Assembly (NCBI GenBank): GCA_045110675.1
Contig: JBGCGJ010000078.1
Coordinates: forward strand, 1 to 14,219
Origin: JBALVT01 sp045110675
GTDB taxonomy: Bacteria > Pseudomonadota > Gammaproteobacteria > Pseudomonadales > Halieaceae
Direction of reading: 5' to 3'
Length of the DNA stretch: 14,219 bases
Part shown: in pieces, positions 1 to 6,174 of the stretch
Position numbering within the stretch: the stretch's first letter is position 1
Layout of the letters: each line of letters starts with the position of its first letter
The notes under the pieces: model-generated
What the model saw: the letters and a program-made list of their open reading frames with translations, nothing else
Database searches by the model: none
What the model was told of the DNA's origin: nothing
Position numbers and translations under genes: made by a program

Positions 1-181
1 CAGAGTCGGCATACACAAACACATCCAGCCAGTCGCCCGTGACGCTCTCGTCGGGTGAGAAGCGCTTGGGAAGTAGAATTTCTCCGAAATCATAGCCGTC
101 CAAAAACAGGCCGTGGGCACTGCGCTTAACAACCTGCATACGATTGGGGCGTCCAATGTGGATTCGATTCTTGCTAGTCAT
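1..181 (-). CDS. CvfB-type S1 RNA-binding protein, N-terminal part (cut by window edge)
   Basis: Only the first 60 codons are present; the gene continues beyond position 1. The reading frame starts at an ATG at 179-181 and begins MTSKNRIHIGRPNRMQVV. It then shows the pattern FLDGYDFGEILLPKRF and a stretch ending LDVFVYADS. This arrangement (hydrophobic-Gly-Leu-Asp, GEILLP, VFVY.DS) is the first S1-like domain of the CvfB/YitL family, proteins of about 280 residues with S1 domains and a C-terminal winged helix that bind RNA. The ATG lies inside the last codons of the upstream DEAD-box helicase gene (8-base overlap), so the two are probably co-transcribed and translationally coupled. An RNA-binding protein behind an RNA helicase fits a shared role in RNA metabolism, which is inference. 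Family assignment rests on the N-terminus alone. Confidence 0.8.
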   Translation of the reverse strand, partial: MTSKNRIHIGRPNRMQVVKRSAHGLFLDGYDFGEILLPKRFSPDESVTGDWLDVFVYADS

Positions 182-1520
182 GTTTTTTCTTCTTCAATGG
201 TGCGAATCCATCGTTCTCTGGTTTGTCTTTGCCTTTACTGGAGTAGGGTTTGCCCTTGTTTTTCTGATTGCGATGGCGGCTCTTGGCTTTATCCTCGGCT
301 GAGGTCCCGCGTTTCTTTCCTTTTTTGCCCGCCGCTTTGCCAGATGACTTGGTGGCTTTCGGCCCGCTGTACCTGGCCTTGAGACCGGGAATTGCGCGCT
401 TTTCAAAATCCAGCTTTAGATAACGTTGAATCGCCGCGCTCAAATTCCACTCGGTGTGATCTACCAGGGAAACGGCCATCCCTTTTTCTCCAGCGCGGCC
501 TGTCCGTCCGGTTCGGTGCAAATAGTCGTCGCCTTTGCGGGGCAGTTCGTAGTTGACCACAAGATCAATGTTCTTGACGTCCAACCCTCGAGCGGCCAAG
601 TCGCTCGCACTCACAATATCCAGCTTCCCGTCGGCGTATCGGGTCATCACCAACTTGCGTTCCTCGGTGCTCATCTCGCCGTGCAAGGTCGCGCATTTTA
701 GTTTGTGGTAAGCCAGCAGCCCCGCCAGCCGTTGTGCGGTCGATCGCTTATTGCTGAACACCAGCGCGCGCTTAAAGCCGCCTTGCTGCAGCAGGGCAGT
801 TAACACCTTGTCCTTGTGCTGTTGGTTGTCGGCTAGAATCATCTGGTGAAAAATTTGGCTGTGTGGCTGGCGAACCTCACCGATACTGATGGTCTGGGGT
901 TTGTTCAACAGCTCTTTCGCTATCCCACCCAAGCCTTTGTGTTTCAGAGTCGCAGACAGCATGAGCACCTGCTTGTCCATCGGACAAAAGGAATTGATCT
1001 TCATGACGTCGTCACGAAAACCCATGTCCAGCACTCTGTCCGCTTCGTCCAGTATCAGTATCTTGAGTGACGATAACTCCGCGCTGCCCTTTTCGCAGTG
1101 CTCCAGCAGCCGACCGGGCGTTGCGACGACAATGTGTGGGTCTTTGCGCAAACTGGCTTGTTGATATTTGAAATCGGCGCCCCCGGAAATACCCTGTATT
1201 TCCACCGGCATTTTCGCCGTGAGTTTTCGGCACTGCTTTAGTACCTGTCGCGCCAGCTCTCTGGTAGGGACTAGAATCAGTGCCTGGGTGCCCACTTCAC
1301 GCGCTGAGTTATTTTCGAGCAGGGATTGCACCGTGGGGATGAGATAGGCCAGGGTTTTCCCGGTGCCAGTCTCGGCGCTCACCTTCAGGTCTTGGCCATT
1401 CAGTGCCGCTGGAATGACCTCTGCCTGCACCTGTGTGGGCTCGGTAAGCTTCATGGATTCGAGGCCCAGGAACAGGCGTCGATCTAGCGGTAAGTCTGCG
1501 AACAAGCGAATAATCCCCAA
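174..1520 (-). CDS. DEAD-box ATP-dependent RNA helicase (SrmB/RhlE-like)
   Basis: A complete DEAD-box helicase of 448 residues, about the length of E. coli SrmB (444). All core motifs are visible: Q motif around 28-32, Walker A AETGTGKT at 49-56, PTRELARQ at 85-92, TPGR at 134-137, DEAD at 158-161, SAT at 189-191, ASDLAARGLD at 305-314 and HRTGRTGR at 335-342. From about 386 onward comes a lysine-rich, low-complexity tail ending LKKKKHD, a typical RNA-binding extension. It should unwind short RNA duplexes in ribosome assembly or mRNA turnover. The start is uncertain. No ATG fits the frame. I used the TTG at 1520, with AGGA nine bases upstream (1530-1533); a second TTG at 1505 (giving FADLPLD) has GGGGA eight bases upstream. 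The 3' end overlaps the CvfB-type gene. The exact subfamily is unsure, so no symbol is given. Confidence 0.93.
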   Translation of the reverse strand: MGIIRLFADLPLDRRLFLGLESMKLTEPTQVQAEVIPAALNGQDLKVSAETGTGKTLAYLIPTVQSLLENNSAREVGTQALILVPTRELARQVLKQCRKLTAKMPVEIQGISGGADFKYQQASLRKDPHIVVATPGRLLEHCEKGSAELSSLKILILDEADRVLDMGFRDDVMKINSFCPMDKQVLMLSATLKHKGLGGIAKELLNKPQTISIGEVRQPHSQIFHQMILADNQQHKDKVLTALLQQGGFKRALVFSNKRSTAQRLAGLLAYHKLKCATLHGEMSTEERKLVMTRYADGKLDIVSASDLAARGLDVKNIDLVVNYELPRKGDDYLHRTGRTGRAGEKGMAVSLVDHTEWNLSAAIQRYLKLDFEKRAIPGLKARYSGPKATKSSGKAAGKKGKKRGTSAEDKAKSRHRNQKNKGKPYSSKGKDKPENDGFAPLKKKKHD

Positions 1521-1657
1521 AAGCCGACATCCTAAACTAATGTGGCTGTATTGCTAGCGATAGATGGTGTGCAGAGCTGGCACGGGGCTTAACTAGATCT
1601 TGTTTCATCCGGCCCTATAGAGCACTATCGTTCAGATGTTTCCTTGGAGAACAGACA

Positions 1658-2629
1658 ATGGTTAAGGCGGTACGTATCAGTGGAACAGGTGGCCCAGAGG
1701 TGATGTTGTTTGACGATATCGAACTGGATGCCCCCGGCCCCGGAATGGTGAGAGTTGCCAATCAGGCGATTGGCCTTAATTATATCGATGTCTACCATCG
1801 CAGTGGTCTATATCCGCTTCCTTTGCCCACAGGCATAGGCTTGGAAGGTGCAGGTATCGTTGAGGCGATTGGTGAGGGCGTGGATTTGGCCGTTGACGAC
1901 CGGGTTGCTTATTGTTCTGCCGGTTTTGGAGCCTATGCAGAGGCCATTAATCTGCCCGCGGCGCGCTTGGTGAAGATACCTGATGGGATTGATTTTGAGA
2001 ACGCGGCGGCAATGTTGCTCAAGGGGCAAACAGCCGAGTATTTGCTGCAGCGCACCTATCCCCTGAAAGCGGGAGAAACCTGCCTGTTTCACGCCGCAGC
2101 AGGTGGTGTAGGGCTAATTTTTGGCCAGTGGGCTAAGAGCATTGGAGCGGTTGCCATCGGTACGGTCGGGTCCGATGAGAAGGCGGAAATAGCCCGCGCC
2201 CATGGCTATCAACACGTGATCAATTATCGAACTGAAGATGTTTTGGAGCGGGTTTTGGAAATCACCGGCGGCACAAAGCTCCCCGTGGTATTTGATGGCG
2301 TCGGTAGGGATACCTTTGATGTGTCACTCGATTGTCTTGCCCCCCGTGGCCTGATGGTCAGCTTCGGCAATGCTTCAGGGGCACCAGAACCGCTGGATTT
2401 GCAGACATTGACTGCCAAGGGTTCCTTGTATATCACGCGGCCGACCATGGTGACCTATACCGCGACGGCCGAGGAGTTACGCCAGTCTGCCGCTGATCTG
2501 TTTGCTCGGGTGTTGAATTCGGATATCGTCATTGATATCAATCAGCGCTACGCTCTGAGTGATATCCAGAACGCGCATCGCGATCTCGAAGGTCGAAAGA
2601 CGACGGGTTCGACCATAATATTGCCGTGA
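1658..2629 (+). CDS. qorA: NADPH:quinone oxidoreductase, zinc-independent MDR family
   Basis: Cytosolic one-electron quinone reductase of the medium-chain dehydrogenase/reductase superfamily, 323 residues (E. coli QorA is 327). It follows E. coli QorA closely along its length: GGPEV at 11-15, NYIDVYHRSGLYP at 41-53, the NADPH-binding HAAAGGVG at 145-152, INYR at 188-191, DGVGRDTF at 213-220, RGLMVSFGN at 230-238 and GSLYITRP at 255-262. The zinc-ligand cysteines of alcohol dehydrogenases are missing, as expected for this branch. The ATG has GGAGA about eight bases upstream. The 137-bp gap to the divergent helicase gene must hold its promoter; the best match I see (TTGTTT 1600-1605, 17 bases, CACTAT 1623-1628) is weak. 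The stop overlaps the GTG of the following MFS gene, so this is the first gene of a three-gene operon. Confidence 0.93.
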   Translation: MVKAVRISGTGGPEVMLFDDIELDAPGPGMVRVANQAIGLNYIDVYHRSGLYPLPLPTGIGLEGAGIVEAIGEGVDLAVDDRVAYCSAGFGAYAEAINLPAARLVKIPDGIDFENAAAMLLKGQTAEYLLQRTYPLKAGETCLFHAAAGGVGLIFGQWAKSIGAVAIGTVGSDEKAEIARAHGYQHVINYRTEDVLERVLEITGGTKLPVVFDGVGRDTFDVSLDCLAPRGLMVSFGNASGAPEPLDLQTLTAKGSLYITRPTMVTYTATAEELRQSAADLFARVLNSDIVIDINQRYALSDIQNAHRDLEGRKTTGSTIILP

Positions 2630-3969
2630 GCGCTGCCGCCCCCACTTCTCGCCAGGCCAACTATGCACTGCTAGTCCTGTTGCTGGCCTACATCCTGTCA
2701 TTTATTGATCGCAATGCCATGGCAGTCCTGGTGGGCCCTATTCGCGCTGATTTTGATATTAGTGATTTTCAGTACAGTTTGTTGCACGGCTTTGCATTTT
2801 CCATGTTCTATATATTTCTGGGCTTGCCGATCGCCAGGCTTGCTGATCGTGGCAGCCGTAAGAGTATTGTCACCATAGGCGTTTTTTTTTGGAGTGCCAT
2901 GACCTGTTTGTGTGGCGCGGCGCAAAGTTTCAAAATGCTTTTTGTTGCGAGAGTAGGGGTGGGAATCGGGGAAGCAGCGCTATCGCCCCCGGCTTACAGT
3001 TTGCTCAGTGACTTTTTTTCTCGGGAAGCTCTGCCTCGAGCGATGGCGATTTATACTCTGGGAATTACAATCGGTGGTGGTCTGGCGTACATAGTCGGCG
3101 GTGCTGTTTACCAATATTTTCTTAGCCGCGGAGCGCCGGCTTTACCATTGCTTGGCGAAATGCGACCCTGGCAGATGACCTTTGTCGTTGTTGGTTTGCC
3201 GGGGTTTTTGCTGGTGCTCTTGCTCTCTTTCATGGTTGAGCCACGACGAGTAGGTGAATCACTCGACGGTTTAGAGAGCGATTCGGATGAGCCGCCAGTT
3301 CCGGCTTCCGGGTACAGTGTTGCAGAAATACTGCGCTGTCTTCAGGGTAATTGGCAGGCCTACTTCTCGCTGATTTTCGGCGTTTCCTTGTTGTCCATTC
3401 TAGGCTACGGCACGATGGCGTGGTATCCGGAATTTCTGGTCCGCAATCATGGTATGAATCGTGCCGAAGCCGGTTCCATGTTTGGTCTGATCTTTATTGT
3501 CGCCGGCAGTCTGGGAACGATACTCGGTGGATGGAGTGTTAAACCCCTGCTTGAGCGCGGTTATTCGGATGCCAGTGTAAGAATCGTCATGTGGATTGCG
3601 ATCATTTGGATGGTGCCCGCAGCGATTGGCCCCATGCTTCCCAGCGGAAGTCTCGCGCTGTGGGCCGCTGTGCCGATTGTCCTGTTTCTCAACAGCTACT
3701 TTGGTGTCTGCATTGCTGCGATACAGTTAATCACCCCGAATCGCATGCGGGCGCAGGTGTCGGCCGGATTATTGTTTATGACTAATTTATTCGGTCTCGC
3801 GATGGGGCCCAGTTTCATTGCAGCGCTTACCGATTTTGTATTTGCAGACGATCTCGCTTTGGGTAAATCGCTCACTGTTTTGCCACTAGTCGTTTGCCCA
3901 CTGGCGACGGCCTTGTTAGCGTGGGGTCTTCGATATTACCGAGCCGCTTTGCCGGCTGAGCTTAAATAG
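2626..3969 (+). CDS. MFS transporter, Spinster-like
   Basis: A 447-residue, 12-helix major facilitator protein. Visible features: first helix about 13-36 containing SFIDRNAMAVLV, motif A GLPIARLADRGSRKS at 66-80 between helices 2 and 3, an ARVGVGIGEAALSPP segment at 108-122, and a hydrophilic central loop at about 205-240 separating the two six-helix halves. The FIDR motif early in helix 1 together with GEAALSPPAYSL resembles the Spinster branch, which is numerous in marine gammaproteobacteria. Substrates there are mostly unknown; lipids, sterol- or aromatic-type compounds have been suggested for relatives. The start is a GTG overlapping the qorA stop by four bases, with no good Shine-Dalgarno sequence, so translation probably depends on re-initiation. 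Its place between a quinone reductase and an acetyltransferase suggests export or uptake of a reactive small molecule, but substrate and direction cannot be read from sequence. Confidence 0.88.
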   Translation: MSAAAPTSRQANYALLVLLLAYILSFIDRNAMAVLVGPIRADFDISDFQYSLLHGFAFSMFYIFLGLPIARLADRGSRKSIVTIGVFFWSAMTCLCGAAQSFKMLFVARVGVGIGEAALSPPAYSLLSDFFSREALPRAMAIYTLGITIGGGLAYIVGGAVYQYFLSRGAPALPLLGEMRPWQMTFVVVGLPGFLLVLLLSFMVEPRRVGESLDGLESDSDEPPVPASGYSVAEILRCLQGNWQAYFSLIFGVSLLSILGYGTMAWYPEFLVRNHGMNRAEAGSMFGLIFIVAGSLGTILGGWSVKPLLERGYSDASVRIVMWIAIIWMVPAAIGPMLPSGSLALWAAVPIVLFLNSYFGVCIAAIQLITPNRMRAQVSAGLLFMTNLFGLAMGPSFIAALTDFVFADDLALGKSLTVLPLVVCPLATALLAWGLRYYRAALPAELK

Positions 3970-3981
3970 AGGTTTTGCGCA

Positions 3982-4566
3982 ATGTTTTACGAAGTCAGCC
4001 CGGTTGTGCTCAAGGGCGAGCACGTTCGATTGGAACCGCTTTCCCAGGATCACGCCCAGGGCCTGTTTAATCGTGGTCAGGAAGTTTCGGACTGGGAGTT
4101 TTTGCCCAGGGCCTGTTTTGTGGATATGCCCGACACCCGTCAATGGATCGATGCGGCGTTAGAGGCACCCAATCAGCTACCCTTCGCAATTATAGAAACG
4201 AGCAAAGGCAAGGCGGTAGGTAGTACGCGTTTCCTCAATATAAGGCCGAATCACCGATCCCTGGAAATTGGTTGGACCTGGCTGGGGAGAGAGTGGCAGG
4301 GTACTGCGGTGAACACCGAAGTGAAAAGCCTGCTGTTAGAGCACGCTTTTGAACGCTTGCGCTACCTGCGAGTCGAGTTTAAGACTGATGCGAGAAATTT
4401 GCGCTCCCAAAAAGCTCTGGAGAGAATAGGAGCCAATTGGGAGGGGGTGTTACGTAATCATATGATTGTGCAGGGAGATTTTTCTCGCGACTCGGTCTTC
4501 TACAGCGTTATTGACCGCGAATGGCCCGAGGTAAAAGAGCGGCTGGCTTCTTTACGCAACAGATAG
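3982..4566 (+). CDS. GNAT-family N-acetyltransferase (RimJ/RimL-like fold)
   Basis: A 194-residue acetyl-CoA-dependent N-acetyltransferase. The N-terminus has the usual VRLEPLSQDH opening (15-24). The core strand LEIGWTW (94-100) is followed by the acetyl-CoA pyrophosphate loop LGREWQGTAVNTE (101-113). The C-terminal half has FKTDARNLRSQKALERIG (133-150) and then GVLRNHM and GDFSRDSVFYSV, the pattern of the RimJ/RimL group (N..S..AL..IG, then G.LR, then RD). The amine acceptor is not predictable; members modify ribosomal proteins, other proteins or small molecules. The gene follows the MFS gene by 12 bases with AGAGG nine bases before the ATG, so it is the last gene of the qorA operon. It converges on cysK across a 58-bp gap containing a hairpin. 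Confidence 0.85.
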   Translation: MFYEVSPVVLKGEHVRLEPLSQDHAQGLFNRGQEVSDWEFLPRACFVDMPDTRQWIDAALEAPNQLPFAIIETSKGKAVGSTRFLNIRPNHRSLEIGWTWLGREWQGTAVNTEVKSLLLEHAFERLRYLRVEFKTDARNLRSQKALERIGANWEGVLRNHMIVQGDFSRDSVFYSVIDREWPEVKERLASLRNR

Positions 4567-4574
4567 TTTAGAGA

Positions 4575-4600
4575 GGCACCCCGGCAACATCGGAGGTGCC
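4575..4600. terminator. Hairpin between convergent GNAT and cysK genes (possible bidirectional terminator)
   Basis: GGCACC at 4575-4580 pairs perfectly with GGTGCC at 4595-4600. Inside it CCG (4581-4583) can pair with CGG (4591-4593) with one bulged A, giving about nine base pairs. No run of T follows on either strand, so this is not a classical intrinsic terminator. Its place in the 58-bp gap between converging genes still suggests a role in ending or stabilising transcripts. Confidence 0.4.
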
Positions 4601-4624
4601 CGTTAGCAAATTGTGAAGCCTGCT

Positions 4625-5593
4625 TTACTGCACCATTTCGTTGTCGCTGAATACCCCTTCGAACATGGGAGAACTCAGGTATCTTTCTCCGGAATCTGGC
4701 AGAATAGCGACAATCATCTTACCCTTGTGCTCAGCTTGTTGTGACACGCGATGTGCCACGGCCATAGCTGCTCCCGAGGACACACCCGCCAAAATACCTT
4801 CCTGGCGCATCAGCTTGTGGGCCCATTCCATGGCCTCATCATTTTCAACCTGCTCTACCTGATCGACAATGCTGAGATCCAGGTTACCCGGTATAAAACC
4901 CGTGCCAATGCCCTGAATTTTATGAGGTGCGTGACTAGGTTCTTCGCCAGCCAGAGCTGCGCCAATCACGTTGCTGGATGAAGGCTCAATGGCGACGCTG
5001 TGAATGGCTTTGCCTCGCGTCTGCTTGAGATATCGGGAGATTCCGCTAATCGTTCCACCTGTTCCAACGCCTGAAACCAATATGTCCACTTCGCCGTCAG
5101 TGTCATCCCAAATCTCCGGGCCTGTTGTTTGCTCGTGCACCGCGGGGTTGGCTGGGTTCTCGAATTGGTGAGGCCCCCAGTATTTTTGCGGATCTGAGGC
5201 GATGATCTCCTCAGCCTTGGCGATCGCCGCGGTGACTCCCTTGCTGCCATCGGTTAACACCACCTCGGCTCCCAGCGCCTTCATTAACATGCGTCGTTCG
5301 AGGCTCATGGTACTAGGCATGACCAAAATGCAGCTGTATCCTCTTGCGGCTGCCACAAAGGCAAGGCCAATGCCGGTATTTCCACTGGTCGGTTCAACGA
5401 TGGTCATTCCGGGTTTTAAGCTTCCATCTTTTTCAGCGGTGAGCACCATTGAACTGCCGATACGGCATTTTACTGACATCGCTGGATTGCGGTTTTCCAG
5501 CTTCACAAAAATATTACCATCACTGATGTGATTGATGCGTACCAGCGGTGTGCCGCCGATTGTTACCGTATTGTCATCGAAAGTCTTGGCCAT
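4625..5593 (-). CDS. cysK: Cysteine synthase A (O-acetylserine sulfhydrylase)
   Basis: PLP enzyme making cysteine from O-acetylserine and sulfide, cytosolic, 322 residues (E. coli CysK is 323). It tracks E. coli CysK over its whole length. The PLP lysine is Lys42 in SVKCRIG (40-46). The substrate loop PTSGNTG is at 68-74, the phosphate-binding GVGTGGT at 175-181, and the serine near the PLP ring lies in VSSGAA (271-276). The GEEPSHAPHKIQGIGTGF stretch (217-234) corresponds to the region that binds the C-terminus of serine acetyltransferase in CysK, so a cysteine synthase complex is likely. No cysE is nearby. The ATG has AAGGA seven bases upstream. It is a single-gene unit, convergent with the GNAT gene and divergent from a small unannotated gene. 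Several dyads in the 203-bp upstream gap could serve sulfur-dependent control. Confidence 0.97.
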   Translation of the reverse strand: MAKTFDDNTVTIGGTPLVRINHISDGNIFVKLENRNPAMSVKCRIGSSMVLTAEKDGSLKPGMTIVEPTSGNTGIGLAFVAAARGYSCILVMPSTMSLERRMLMKALGAEVVLTDGSKGVTAAIAKAEEIIASDPQKYWGPHQFENPANPAVHEQTTGPEIWDDTDGEVDILVSGVGTGGTISGISRYLKQTRGKAIHSVAIEPSSSNVIGAALAGEEPSHAPHKIQGIGTGFIPGNLDLSIVDQVEQVENDEAMEWAHKLMRQEGILAGVSSGAAMAVAHRVSQQAEHKGKMIVAILPDSGERYLSSPMFEGVFSDNEMVQ

Positions 5594-5654
5594 GTCGGAT
5601 TCCTTAGGTTTTCTTTCTGAGTAGGCGTGAACAACTCGTTAAGGTTAGTACTAG

Positions 5655-5666
5655 CAAGCATGCTTG
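5655..5666. repeat. Perfect 12-bp palindrome upstream of cysK
   Basis: CAAGCATGCTTG reads the same on both strands and lies 62 bp upstream of the cysK start. It sits between the two arms of a wider inverted repeat (5636-5646 and 5691-5701). Its size and position fit a site for a dimeric DNA-binding protein, but no regulator is identified. Confidence 0.5.
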
Positions 5667-5742
5667 TCTATCGCGCGCGGTGCATTAACAAATCTTAACG
5701 AAATCCATGAATAAATACCCTTGAATGCAGGTCATATAACCC

Positions 5743-5763
5743 AACAATAGGACCTCTATTGTT
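5743..5763. repeat. 8-bp inverted repeat with 5-base centre, operator-like
   Basis: AACAATAG (5743-5750) and CTATTGTT (5756-5763) are exact reverse complements around GACCT. The repeat ends 33 bp before the GTG of the small gene and overlaps its candidate -10 element. It could be an operator or, if transcribed, a hairpin at the 5' end of the message. The tandem GTTTAG motifs that follow (5761-5766 and 5772-5777) may be part of the same site. Confidence 0.5.
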
Positions 5764-5796
5764 TAGTCGACGTTTAGTTTAGCTATAGGAGGAATT

Positions 5797-5967
5797 GTGA
5801 AGCGAAGAATTAAGCTGTTTTTGAGCTTAGTCTACACGGTGATATTTTTGGTTCTGGCAAGTACGGGGGTTCTGCGCTCGCAGGCCGGCGAACTTGAATC
5901 TGCAAGTGAGACTTTATACCGCGAGGCAGCCCCGATGGCTGCGGAGATCGAGAGGATTGAAAATTAA
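5797..5967 (+). CDS. Small single-pass membrane peptide, 56 residues, unrecognised
   Basis: A short reading frame beginning GTG, preceded four bases earlier by a perfect AGGAGG (5787-5792), the best Shine-Dalgarno sequence in this gap. The product starts MKRRIKLFLSLVYTVIFLVL: a basic N-terminus (K2, R3, R4, K6) followed by a hydrophobic helix at about 7-26. A soluble tail of about 30 residues is rich in Glu and Ala (GELESASETLYREAAP, then AAEIERIEN). This is the layout of an inner-membrane small protein with the tail outside, or of an uncleaved signal anchor; there is no lipobox. I recognise no family. Reasons to believe it is real are the strong ribosome site, the membrane-protein pattern, a dyad-rich upstream region and a strong terminator in the same direction at 6149-6174. 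It runs divergently from cysK. Confidence 0.6.
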   Translation: MKRRIKLFLSLVYTVIFLVLASTGVLRSQAGELESASETLYREAAPMAAEIERIEN

Positions 5968-6007
5968 TCGAGAGTTTTTTTCGATTTCTGGAACTTTTTA
6001 AAATCGA
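5966..6007 (+). other. Mutually exclusive hairpins at the stop codon of the small gene
   Basis: Three arms alternate: AATCGA (5966-5971), TCGATT (5981-5986) and AATCGA (6002-6007). Arm 2 can pair with arm 1 (about 8 bp counting a G-U pair, with a T-rich loop) or with arm 3 (TCGATTT with AAATCGA, 7 bp, 13-base loop), but not with both. Arm 1 overlaps the TAA stop of the 56-codon gene, so a ribosome ending there would mask it and favour pairing of arms 2 and 3. The arrangement resembles an attenuator or an RNA-stability switch. No T-run follows arm 3, so it is not itself a terminator. Confidence 0.4.
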
Positions 6008-6148
6008 GGCAGTCTTATTTTACAGAAGCAATGTTGATTGACCTTTTCGAAGTCGTTATCGCTCCAATCTAGTTCTTCGATCACTGTCACAGTGTTGTAT
6101 GTACGAGCTCCATTCAGGTCCTAAATCCCCTTGAGAGTGTTTCTCTAT
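5968..6148 (+). other. Non-coding 3' segment of the small transcription unit
   Basis: About 180 bases between the small gene and the terminator, with no credible reading frame on either strand. A 13-codon frame at 6031 lacks a convincing ribosome site. Besides the alternating hairpins at its left end, it holds CACTG-TCA-CAGTG (6082-6094). Since a strong terminator lies downstream in the same direction, this stretch is probably the 3' untranslated part of the message or a small RNA. I see no tRNA or known riboswitch in it. Confidence 0.4.
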
Positions 6149-6174
6149 ACCGGCCCATTGGGCCGGTTTTTTTT
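6149..6174 (+). terminator. Strong intrinsic terminator, plus strand
   Basis: ACCGGCCC (6149-6156) and GGGCCGGT (6160-6167) form a perfect 8-bp GC-rich stem with an ATT loop, followed by eight consecutive T (6167-6174). It acts on plus-strand transcripts. On the minus strand no T-run follows the stem. The T-run touches the TAA of the minus-strand flavoprotein gene (6173-6175). The only plus-strand gene it can serve is the 56-codon one upstream, because cysK and its upstream gap separate it from the earlier plus-strand operon. Confidence 0.92.

Larger units (their letters stand above)
5594..5796. promoter_or_regulatory. Divergent regulatory region between cysK and the small membrane-peptide gene
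   Basis: This 203-bp gap drives cysK leftward and a small gene rightward. It contains an inverted pair TCGTTAAGGTT (5636-5646) / AATCTTAACGA (5691-5701), matching at 10 of 11 positions. A perfect 12-bp palindrome CAAGCATGCTTG (5655-5666) lies between the arms. It also contains an imperfect dyad GGTCATATAACC (5730-5741) and a perfect 8-bp inverted repeat at 5743-5763. A weak sigma-70-like promoter for the plus strand is TTGAAT (5721-5726), 16 bases, AACAAT (5743-5748). I cannot place the cysK promoter confidently. CysB is the usual regulator of cysteine genes, but its sites are too degenerate to recognise by eye. Confidence 0.5.

Noticed and set aside
1600..1628. Sigma-70 promoter for qorA (TTGTTT, 17 bases, CACTAT)
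   Set aside because: Each hexamer matches the consensus at only three of six positions; a gap of this size would give such matches by chance, so it is not listed as a feature.
6031..6072. A 13-codon frame (MLIDLFEVVIAPI) in the cysK-flavoprotein gap
   Set aside because: Too short, no convincing Shine-Dalgarno sequence and no feature beyond chance.
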